Positions 11,851 through 22,400 of a stretch of 64,000 bases of DNA are shown here, one piece after another. Position 1 is the stretch's first letter. Each line of letters begins with the position of its first letter. The stretch covers positions 22,444,001-22,508,000 of the forward strand of contig NC_135251.1 in assembly GCF_964204865.1 (NCBI RefSeq), read 5' to 3'. The translations under genes were made by a program, and so were the position numbers. This DNA is from Styela clava. Its lineage: Eukaryota; Chordata; Ascidiacea; Stolidobranchia; Styelidae. The notes below the pieces were generated by a model. It was not told where the DNA came from, ran no database searches, and saw only the letters and a list, made by a program, of their open reading frames with translations.

Positions 11851-12132
11851 AATGCGGCCGTCCACAAAATCCTATAAACAAAACAAAAAAATTCAAAATA
11901 TTGGATTTGGCGGCTATGCTGATGCAAAAAAAATGATGAATAGCTTGTGCAGAAGTTTAAAGTCGAGGAAAATCTGCTGGACACATGGAAAGGCGCAGTT
12001 GAATATCCAGTGCTACAAGAATTGGCGAGAAATATTCTCGTTCTTTTCGGAAACACTTACACGTGCGAAGCAATGTTTTCAAGAATGACGTACCTGAAGA
12101 ATGAGTACCGAACGATAGATGGAAGTTGAATA
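11851..12132 (+). pseudogene. hAT transposase, C-terminal dimerisation domain remnant
   Basis: Two overlapping plus-strand frames (11852-12088 and 11947-12129) carry pieces of one hAT transposase 3' end. The second reads EYPVLQELARNILVLFGNTY then CEAMFSRMTYLKNEYRT. This is the hAT dimerisation motif (YPxLxxLAxxIL, then the Cys and FSxMxxIKN segment) found in ZBED/FAM200-type transposases. The upstream GFGGYADAKKMMNS part lies in a different frame, so a frameshift separates them, and the N-terminal RNase-H core is missing. The DNA just after its stop (12140-12400) matches the 3' part of the family N repeats, so this is probably the relic of an autonomous parent. Confidence 0.8.
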
Positions 12133-12400
12133 ACTCAATGCCCATTTTGTTTTTAGAAAAGTTTTATATTATTTGCAGCTTTGTTGTAATCAAAAATTAG
12201 TCCCGAAGCTGCGATAGACTAGGATAAAATTATCTATCGTTAAGTAGCCTACCTCAGAATGGCGGGTGTTTGAATATTTTGAATCAAAATGATGTTTTGT
12301 AACATGAGAAGTAGGTTGTAAGTGCCAACTCGCGAAAACATTCTGAAAGTAAGCATCAGAAACTTCGCAATGCTATATTTCACAGGTCGGGGAAACATCC
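12133..12400 (+). repeat. Family N 3' segment following the hAT transposase relic
   Basis: It contains TAATCAAAAATTAGTCCC, GCGATAGACTAGGATAAAATT, AGTGCCAACTCGCGAAA and GGTCGGGGAAACATCCA, all shared in the same order with the interrupted repeat at 8536-11335 and the complete element at 27641-28291. This links those non-coding copies to a transposase-bearing parent. Confidence 0.7.
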
Positions 12401-13311
12401 ATTTCAATTTTTCTATTGAATTAGATTGTGCAAACTTACATACTTCTTTAAAATGGCGGTTTTGTCCGGTTATCGCGCTTCAACGTTCTGTGCAGTACAT
12501 CTTGTACCTAATATTTTATTTGTAGCAATATACAAACTGTTGAAAATACTTGGTTTGCAAAAAAAAGCGGAATTCTCGTAAAAGCGAATCACAATTTCGA
12601 ATATTTTCGGTATTCTTATAACACTGACATAATTGTTGTAACTCCAGTTTGGTACTTTTTAATATATTTAACTTTACAATCTAAATCAAGAAGTCGATTC
12701 AGGAAAATATTAGTTTTTGAACCAAAGGCTAAAATTGCCAAGTAGTTTCTATAGTCTAAATTTAGATGAATGATAGCTTGGCTTCAGAAAATGGGAGCTT
12801 CAGCAGTCCATTTCAGAGAGATTTTCAACCAGGGTTCCACCAGTAAAATCCAAGGGTTCCGCAAGTTTTAAGATCATTTTGTTTCACCAGTAATATGGTT
12901 TCGTTTGGTTCCTGTTTATTTGAACCCACGACATTTGCACCTAACTATTGCACCTATGGAAAAAAATTTGTTTTGCGTATATATATATATATATATAGTA
13001 GTATATATTTACGCCCTAACCCATGGGTTTTGGCACCCGCATATAGATTGAACCTGCGGATATACACATGGGGTAAAATGTATGGTCACCGTTTCTTTTA
13101 TATATATATATATAGTTTATATCGACAGTATTGCTAAACTCTTCCCTGAAATTTCCACTCTATTGATTGTGGAAGTGTTGGACATAGAGTCTACTCTAGA
13201 CACTCCGAATACAATAATAGGCCTGATTACATGTCCATCAAAACCAGTCCAGCGAACCGGTTCGGTCAAAGTGGTCTCGGATACTACTTAGTGCCCTCGA
13301 TTACATGTCTA
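12401..13311. other. Intergenic with microsatellites
   Basis: No gene is supported. It contains two AT dinucleotide runs (about 12979-12999 and 13100-13117) and a hAT-like terminus CAGGGTTCCACCAG at 12828 with no visible partner. The last nine bases (13303-13311, ACATGTCTA) form the left target duplication of the fold-back array. Confidence 0.4.
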
Positions 13312-14774
13312 TGGTGGCCCATCGTTGTCACGCGTAAAATTTAAAAAAAAAAATGAAAAAGCGAAAATAAAAAAATAGTTGTGAAAAAACATAAAAATAA
13401 TTGAAAAAAAAAAGAAATGATGAAAAAAAAAAAAAATTAAAAAGAAAAATTGAAAAAAAAAACGAAAAAAAAAAAAAAATTAAAAAAAAAAAAAATTAAA
13501 AAAAAAAATTGGATAAAAAGGTTGACAACGATGGTCCGCCTCGTGGCCCATCGTTGTCAGGCTTAATCCTACACGCACAAATGTGTTTCCTGGGTTTCTA
13601 ACTCACTACTGATTTTCATGAGCAATATTCAATAAATTCAACATGAAAATGTTCTATAAATTCTCCATGCTAAAAGTTCAACCACAAGATATATATTAAT
13701 AATAATGATAAGAGAATATAGAATTGAATACGAAAATTTGTTTTTACGTGTAGAAGGTAATTTAATTGAAAAATGCTGCTTAACTGCTCAGTTGTCTGGA
13801 CACTCGTGCGATGCCGGTACGGTACCGTCTGACCGTACCGGTACCCATGCAATCACTCGTGAAAGAATGGGAGATACGGATAGTCTCGTAGAATACAGAC
13901 TACTAAAACACTCTCTGCGCCTGCCCCATACCGTACAGCCGTAACGTACCGATCCAGACAAATGATAAATCGCCCGTGCTCAACCATTTATTTCAATCCA
14001 TACCTCGACTCACTATATTCTACTAGGATAGCACGGGCGATTTATCATTTGTCTGGATCGGTACGTTACGGCTGTACGGTATGGGGCAGGCGCAGAGAGT
14101 GTCTCAGTAGTCTATATTCTACGAGACTATCCGTATCCCCCATTCTTTCATGAGTGATTGCATGGCTACCGGTATGGTCAGACGCAAAGGGACTATAACC
14201 GACTACCGGTATTTGGTAAGACGATACGGTACCGGCATCGCAAGTGTCCAGACAACTGAGTAGTTAAGCAGCATTCTCCAATTAAATTACCTTCTACACG
14301 TAAAAACAAATTTTCGTATTCAATTCTATATTCTCTTATCATTATTATAAATATATTACGTCTTGTTGAACTTGTAGCATGGAGAATTTATAGAACATTT
14401 TCATATTGAATATTGCTCAAGAAAATCAGTAGTGAGTTGGAAACCCAGGGAACACATTTGTGCGCGTAGGATTATGCCTGACAACGTTGGTCCCAAGCAG
14501 AAGCAAATTTTCTAAAAATAAAAACGCGTGACAACGATGGGCCACGAGGCGGACCATCGTTGTCAACCTTTTTATTTTCTTTTTATTCAATTTTTTTTTT
14601 TTTTTTTTTATTTTTTTTTTCGTTTTTATTTTCAAATTTTTTTTTTTTCAATTTTAATTTTTTTATCACTTTTTTTTTCAATTATTTTTATGTTTTTTCA
14701 CAACTATTTTTTTATTTTCGGTTTTTTATTTTATTTTTATTTTCAATTTTACGCGTGACAACGATGGGCCGCCA
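13312..14774. mobile_element. Fold-back transposon copy A
   Basis: About 1.46 kb that is almost entirely one inverted repeat. The left arm starts TGGTGGCCCATCGTTGTCAC and the right arm ends GTGACAACGATGGGCCGCCA. The arms meet around 14000-14030, where AAATGATAAATCGCCCGTGC is followed about 50 bases later by its reverse complement. Each arm has, in order, the terminal repeat, a 150-200 base A-rich (T-rich) tract, a GACAACGATGG...CCATCGTTGTC palindrome, a GACAACGTTGG box (right arm), and a GC-richer core with CCGTACCGGTACC. No transposase; the short Phe- or Lys-rich open frames merely reflect the homopolymer tracts. It is nearly identical to copy C. Confidence 0.92.
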
Positions 14775-14779
14775 TACTA

Positions 14780-16046
14780 TGGTGGCCCATCGTTGTCACG
14801 CGTAAAATTGAAAATAAGAATAAAAAAACGGATTTTAAAAAAAATGTTGTAAAAAAACATAAAGATAATTGAAAAAAAAAATGAAAATTAAAAAAAAATA
14901 AATAAATAAAAACGAAAAAAAAAACAAAAAAAAAAAATTAAAAAAAAAAAAAATTAAAAAAAAAAAAATTGAATAAAAAGAAAATAAAAAGGTTGACAAC
15001 GATGGTCCGCCTCGTGGCCCATCGTTGTCACGCGTTTTTATTTTTAGAAAATTTGCTTCTGCTTGGGACCAACGTTGTCAGGCATAATCCTACGCGCACA
15101 AATGTGTTCCCTGAGTTTCAAACTCACTACTGATTTTCTTGAGCAATATTCAATATGAAAATGTTCTATAAATTCTCCATGCTACAAGTTCAACAAGAAG
15201 TAATATATTTATAATAATGATAAGAGAATATAGAATTGAATACGAAAATTCGGAAAATTTGTTTTTACGTGTATAAGGTAATTTAATTGGAGAATGCTGC
15301 TTAACTACTCAGTTGTCTGGACACTCGCGATGCCGGTACCGTCTTACCAAATACCGGTAGTCGGTTATAGTCGCTTTGCGTCTGACCGTACCGGTAGCCA
15401 TACAATCACTCATGAAAGAATGGGAGATACGGATAGTCTCGTAGAATATAGACTACTGAAACACTCTCTGCGCCTGCCCCATACCGTACAGCCGTAACGT
15501 ACCGATCCAGACAAATGATAAATCGCCCATGCTCAACCATTTATTTCAATCCATACCTCGATCCTAGTAGAATATAGTGAGTCGAGGTATGGATTGAAAT
15601 AAATGGGTGAGCACGGGCGATTTATCATTTGTCTGGATCGGTACGTTACGGCTGTACGGTATGGGGCAGGCGCAGAGAGTGTTTCAGTAGACTATATAGG
15701 ATTAAGCCTGACAACGTTGGTCCCAAGCAGCATCAAATTTTCCGAAAATAAAAACGCGTGACAACGATGGGCCACGAGGCGGACCATCGTTGTCAACCTT
15801 TTTATTTTCTTTTTATCCAATTTTTTTTATTTTTTTTTTTTATTTTTTTTTTTTTAATTTTAATTTTTTTTTTAATTTTTTTTTTTTTGTTTTATTTTTC
15901 ATTTTTTTTTTAATTTCAATTTTTTTTTTATTTCTTTTTTTTCAATTATTTTTATGTTTTTTCACAACTATTTTTTTATTTTCGCTTTTTCATTTTATTT
16001 TTTCATTTTTTTTTTAAATTTTACACGTGACAACGATGGGCCACCA
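14780..16046. mobile_element. Fold-back transposon copy B, inverted relative of copy D
   Basis: Joined to copy A by TACTA and to copy C by TAATA. It starts TGGTGGCCCATCGTTGTCAC and ends GTGACAACGATGGGCCACCA. Read on the other strand it follows the copy at 42922-44477 nearly base for base, including the characteristic TTTTCCGAATTTTCGTATTC arm and a 67-codon open frame shared exactly. Its core inverted repeat centres near 15560 (CATACCTCGATCCTAGTAG). Confidence 0.9.
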
Positions 16047-16051
16047 TAATA

Positions 16052-17515
16052 TGGTGGCCCATCGTTGTCACGCGTAAAATTTAAAAAATAAAAATGAAAA
16101 AGCGAAAATAAAAAAATAGTTGTGAAAAAACATAAAAATAATTGAAAAAAAAAAGAAATGATGAAAAAAAAAAAAAATTAAAAAGAAAAATTGAAAAAAA
16201 AAACGAAAAAAAAAAAAAAATTAAAAAAAAAAAAAATTAAAAAAAAAAATTGGATAAAAAGGTTGACAACGATGGTCCGCCTCGTGGCCCATCGTTGTCA
16301 GGCTTAATCCTACACGCACAAATGTGTTTCCTGGGTTTCTAACTCACTACTGATTTTCATGAGCAATATTCAATAAATTCAACATGAAAATGTTCTATAA
16401 ATTCTCCATGCTAAAAGTTCAACCACAAGATATATATTAATAATAATGATAAGAGAATATAGAATTGAATACGAAAATTTGTTTTTACGTGTAGAAGGTA
16501 ATTTAATTGAAAAATGCTGCTTAACTGCTCAGTTGTCTGGACACTCGTGCGATGCCGGTACGGTACCGTCTGACCGTACCGGTACCCATGCAATCACTCG
16601 TGAAAGAATGGGAGATACGGATAGTCTCGTAGAATACAGACTACTAAAACACTCTCTGCGCCTGCCCCATACCGTACAGCCGTAACGTACCGATCCAGAC
16701 AAATGATAAATCGCCCGTGCTCAACCATTTATTTCAATCCATACCTCGACTCACTATATTCTACTAGGATAGCACGGGCGATTTATCATTTGTCTGGATC
16801 GGTACGTTACGGCTGTACGGTATGGGGCAGGCGCAGAGAGTGTCTCAGTAGTCTATATTCTACGAGACTATCCGTATCCCCCATTCTTTCATGAGTGATT
16901 GCATGGCTACCGGTATGGTCAGACGCAAAGGGACTATAACCGACTACCGGTATTTGGTAAGACGATACGGTACCGGCATCGCAAGTGTCCAGACAACTGA
17001 GTAGTTAAGCAGCATTCTCCAATTAAATTACCTTCTACACGTAAAAACAAATTTTCGTATTCAATTCTATATTCTCTTATCATTATTATAAATATATTAC
17101 GTCTTGTTGAACTTGTAGCATGGAGAATTTATAGAACATTTTCATATTGAATATTGCTCAAGAAAATCAGTAGTGAGTTGGAAACCCAGGGAACACATTT
17201 GTGCGCGTAGGATTATGCCTGACAACGTTGGTCCCAAGCAGAAGCAAATTTTCTAAAAATAAAAACGCGTGACAACGATGGGCCACGAGGCGGACCATCG
17301 TTGTCAACCTTTTTATTTTCTTTTTATTCAATTTTTTTTTTTTTTTTTTTATTTTTTTTTTCGTTTTTATTTTCAAATTTTTTTTTTTTCAATTTTAATT
17401 TTTTTATCACTTTTTTTTTCAATTATTTTTATGTTTTTTCACAACTATTTTTTTATTTTCGGTTTTTTATTTTATTTTTATTTTCAATTTTACGCGTGAC
17501 AACGATGGGCCGCCA
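16052..17515. mobile_element. Fold-back transposon copy C, near-identical to copy A
   Basis: Repeats copy A at an offset of about 2,741 bases; all short frames of copy A recur with the same translations. The only difference noticed is a base or two in the A-runs near the left end. It ends GGGCCGCCA at 17515, sharing with copy A the rare G in place of A. After one T the right target duplication ACATGTCCA follows (17517-17525). Such identity implies very recent duplication or gene conversion. Confidence 0.92.
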
Positions 17516-18366
17516 TACATGTCCAAACCAACAAACTGAGAACAGTTTTGGAGTTGCCGGATTAAATCAAATAAGTCATGATTTGCAAACACTGCATATA
17601 TCTTATTTCCAATAAATTCATAAATTCAATACAAATGTTAATTAAAGTATCAAAATTAAATGCACGTTCTTGATTTAAATTCTTTGAAGTTATTTGCAGA
17701 ATATGATAAGGGGTTGCTTTGCCGTTGAAATTTGCCCACAATCTAAGAACAAAACGACAAATTTATTGGGGGCATAAAAGATAGACGATTTAGATCATTT
17801 TGGCCGACCATCCAGCGTTCAACGCTGCAGACTACTGGCACCTTACGCCACACGATCCATTCAAAAATCACGGTAGGCCTACAGTTACCAATAGTCTACT
17901 GGCAGACTGGCAACTAAATGAAAACAATTACATTTTATCAACCAAACACTTGTGTGAAGTGGGCTCATCATATGTGAACAGAAGAACTTTCATTATTTAA
18001 CATCGCCCTACTACTGCGACGTTACCGACACTGAAGCTTTGTATTTATGCTGGTACGGGTATGTACAGTAAGGGTACCGGTACCAGCTAGAATGCGGTAT
18101 GGCTGTAAGGTGCAATTCCAAAAGAATTTTCAATGCAAACTGAAGTCGTTCTGCGCTCAGTTTATACCAATAAATCTTTAGACATCAAGATTTAATTCTC
18201 TGTTTCAAAACAACAGCCTATCATGCCAATATGCCGCACCGGGATCCCACCAGTATCAGTATTTTAAATTTGTGTTCAGCAGCGACACAATAGATGCGGA
18301 AGATGTTTAAATTAAACTTGCCCTATCTAGCTGAATTTTTATTAGTTTAAAAAAGCAACTCACTTA
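17516..18366. other. Intergenic, no gene seen
   Basis: Unique-looking AT-rich DNA, with GGTACCGGTACCAGC near 18074-18088. No supported coding frame. Confidence 0.35.
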
Positions 18367-18589
18367 TCAGAGATGAAAAAGAAAACAACTTCCGTACCTC
18401 CTTCGATCACGGGGAATCACGATTTCTCGAGTAGCACGGCGAAGCAACTGAGCAAGACCGGTTAGCTCACTTCCAGACCTCCTAAATAGGAGGTCTGTTG
18501 TTCTGGACCGATAGCACGGATTTGGATCGCAGGCGAACCACTGAAGCGTGAATATATGGTCTGCTAGACCGGTTCCAGCGGACATGATA

Positions 18590-18700
18590 GCTATGGACCT
18601 TTCCCCGAGCATAGACTTCCTTGTTTACTTTGTGACATTGGCCAATCAGCAAGATGCAAAAAGTGACGTAACAATGCCCCCTTTTCGCATCCACTCAGAC
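18590..18700 (+). repeat. Family N 5' segment
   Basis: The stretch around CTTCCTTGTTTAC, TTGGCCAATCAGCAAGATGC and AAGTGACGTAACAATGC repeats at 27750-27835 and, more diverged, at 8545-8640. No terminal repeats could be fixed for this copy. Confidence 0.6.
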
Positions 18701-19442
18701 ACAAAATATATATTTTGGCATATTCAACTAGCTGCATTGAGTACTATCAAGTCATCATTTCCAAAAAAATTAAACTGATGGTACCTGAAATGGTAATATT
18801 AATGCATGTATAATAATTAATTATGTAATGATTTATATAGCATATGTGGGATGACATATATATGAACATAACTTGTGAGAAAACTAAGAATGAAAACGTA
18901 GAAAAGCCACTCCCACATTAACAAGAATATTATTATAAGTTTAACAAAAGATCGGAGAGGGTCGGGCAATACGGAATAAAAATGTTCTCTCCTAAAATAA
19001 CACAGCCAATGTTTTGGCGAAATATTGGGTCCCGTGGGATTTACAGCAAATTTGACCTTCTCCCATATTTATCTACCGAAATTTAGAATAAAATTGTTTG
19101 CAGAAAAAAAGTGATTTTTACAACAACAATCACCTCCACAAGAGCAATAATTTATCGAAAGGTGCCCTAGGTCACCTTTGAGACAAAATACTGTATGTAT
19201 ATAGCATTTGTACGTACAAATATGAGACCATGCTCTTTAAATCACCATCTGAATAAAGTTGAATTGAATATTAAAGTTGGCTAATGGAGCAAATAAAATA
19301 TCATTGATTACGTCACTGCTGAAAGAGTTGTGAAAATCTAAATCGTAAAAATATAAGCTACAGATATAAGTGATTCGATAATTCATTCATACAACGATTC
19401 ATGCTAAATATGAGAACTCATCACGATCTAAAGACAACTTTA
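18701..19442. other. Intergenic, 3' flank of the first Rolling-stone gene
   Basis: No gene seen. AATAAAGTTGAATTGAAT near 19251 resembles the 3' end of the LINE at 40020 but is too short to claim. Confidence 0.35.
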
Positions 19443-22400
19443 TCATGCCTTTAATAAAGCAAATTGCCTGGGCCTTCTCTTCTTCTTTCCAAGTGTGCAG
19501 CGATAAATCATCATCCTCATATGGTGAAATGCAAATATGACTGAGTGCAGTATGATTGGTGCCACAACTACAATCGCAAGAAGAAATCCTGCTACAAATC
19601 CAGGGGAGTTGACAAAATCGAGAAATCCGTATATTTGGGAGTTTATTCCAGCGAAGTGTACGATAACTGCGGTGAATGCATAAAACAAGGCGAACATGCT
19701 AGTGTAAACAAACTGTATCCAGCGTGTCGGAATGGAGACTACAAAAATATCTATTAGAAGCATTATTCCTTGCACGCTATGTTTATGTTGGCCGAGAGGT
19801 TGTTTCAGTGTTTCCGCAGGAAGCCCGGGTGCCGTAAGTCCCCAGTATAAAACAGTAACGAAAAGCACAAAATTCATTGCTTGTACATGAAAGAACCAAG
19901 TGAGTTTATGAAAAAACTTCAATCCACCTAGGAATAAAGAAATTAAATACGACTACAATTGCTAGTAACCACAAAACATTTATTTTTATCCATCACTAAA
20001 GCACTATATATATATATATATAATGTTTCTGTCAGAAACGAATGGCTATTTTAATTTATAGCCATAAATGAAAAAAGGAATTTAACATGTGCCCTCATTT
20101 AATTTTAGAACGATTCGCCTTTAGTTCTATTTTGAATCAACCCAGAATAAGTTTTATCTTCCGCGTATTCAATGGGTGCCATATAGGCTTGCACGTAATT
20201 GACAAAAATCAATTCCGTAATTACGGCCAAATCGATTACGTAATGACCCCGTAATTGCGATCTTTTTTCACACACATTTAAACCTATAATAGCAACCAAT
20301 TGAATGCACTTTATTTTCGATTGGGCAATCGAGTTTGGGTTTTCATATTCCTGGCAGTACTCCACGTCGGCGACAGATGTTAAGACAAGAGTGAATTCAA
20401 ATTAATTTTATTCTGATTTTTATCTTTTGTGCTAGCTTTGATTTCCTTTATCACCTTCGCAAATCAACCGTCCCAATTTTATGCGATCAATTTTATCATT
20501 ACCGACACTGGTATACGGATATTTATGAAACGATAGTTGACTTTTTTTAAATCGTCGGGTTTCCAATAGACCTTATTCATTAAAAACCCATCCTACGCGC
20601 AAAAAGGAAAGGTGATGTAAAAAATTTTTTTTCAACATTAGCTCTTATAGGGAATGTGATCACCAGAGCAGAAATTTGCATTTTATGTCATTTTCTAGAT
20701 ATCTTTCATTGTATACGTGGGCAGTTTTGAGGATAGAATATTTTTTACATCTTTTTTGATATTTTTATTATGATAAACATGGTCAAGATTTTTAATAATC
20801 ATTCATTGAAATTTTAATGAGCGCGGTGTTTCCGATGACGTCATTCTCACTAGACCATGAGATTCTGCCAACGCGCCGTGCTCTGTGGGATATAGGCTCC
20901 AACTGCTTGTGATAACAGAATACTTGAATACCGGTACCGGGACCACAACTGGCGTTCAACGAAAGACCTATTTTGGTTTTAATTGGATGTTATATATTTC
21001 ATGAATTCCATGTACATTTCTGGTACACCTTTCAAAATCCAATGGCCTAACTCAGTTCATATGTTGACGGTACCTACCATGTACGGTACCTATCCCAAAA
21101 TTGGTGATGTTCAGGGCTGGATTTAGACCATGAGAGGTCCCTTCATATTTTTGAGCTCAGAATTTCTCTCAAAACAACACCACATTTAATTGCTTAAAAT
21201 TTAAAAATATGAAATCCGATTAAACTTTTCATTCTCCCCATTCATGGGTGTGAATTTTTAATTAAAAGAATGATAATTTACTTGAGGCAGTTTTGTTTTC
21301 AATTTATTTGATCAAACAACCGCTACAGCCATACTTTAACATAGAAACTTCCAGCAGAATGCGCATAATAATAATTTCCCCTACTATGATGCAAACGACG
21401 CAATAATGGCTGTTTACAATGTGGTTGAAACTAGTTGTGTACAGAATTTTCTACTCTGAAAAGCTTGATATATATATATATACTTTTTGTAGGGTTTAAA
21501 CTTGTCAAGTTTTCAAAAGAATTACAAACTTTGAAACCGAATTTTGAGGCTCTAGGTTTCAGCCTGCCTAGCCTATTGGTAAATCCAGCCCTGGTGATGG
21601 TCCCTACAGCAAATTTCTGGCCCTAATCACTCAGCAGATTGAAATAAATGGTTTTCAGCATTTATTAGCAGAGATAGATATTTTAATTAAACATATAGTT
21701 CAACTTAAAGCCTGTATAATGATATTATAAATATAGGCCCCATTATTCCTGCATTGGGAGAAGGCTTTCCACACTATCAAGTCTATAAGGTTTTAGCGTC
21801 TTCCAATGTCTCAGATGGAAACTCCAGTCTTCATTTCGCATATTCTTTTCATTAATGCCATTAGCATTTGAAGCTTGACTGATTCCGATGTACCTTTTCC
21901 ATTGTTGTTTAATGTAATATCCTAAACGTGACTTCAAATTTTTTTCTCACTTCAATCATCACATGTTTGAATACCCGAGCTGACTTCTACTGATTTATTA
22001 TTAATTTACAATTTTTTTTTATAAATTAACTGTCGTACTTGCTAAGTGTCCACTAAGTGAAAATCTACAAAAAAAGCAGTGTTTAATAATGGACTACATT
22101 TTTAACCGAATCCAAAAATATTCCGTAACTTAGTCAACCCTTCCTCCGAGGAGTTTTTGTTAAAACATCTTAATTAACTGTTAATCCTGATAGCAAACAT
22201 GGGGGCAGGGGGGTGTGATGGTCGTATCGCTCCCCAGTCTATACCGAATAACTGTGTGTTTTGTATATGATTTTTATTGATTCAATGCTTGTATTCTGGT
22301 TGACAAAATAAATCTCCCTCTCGTATTCAGTCATGTTTTTCAACCTAGTCACGAGACCGGTATTGTACCATTATAGCTTGGAGATATTCATCTTTTTTGT

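Noticed and set aside
14426-14805. Phe-rich and Lys-rich open frames in the fold-back elements (also near 15790, 17167-17615 and 44225)
   Set aside because: They are translations of poly(T)/poly(A) tracts and terminal repeats. They recur because the elements are duplicated, and they show no protein-like composition.
19250-19275. Possible LINE 3' tail (AATAAAGTTGAATTGAAT)
   Set aside because: Too short, and there is no LINE coding sequence next to it.
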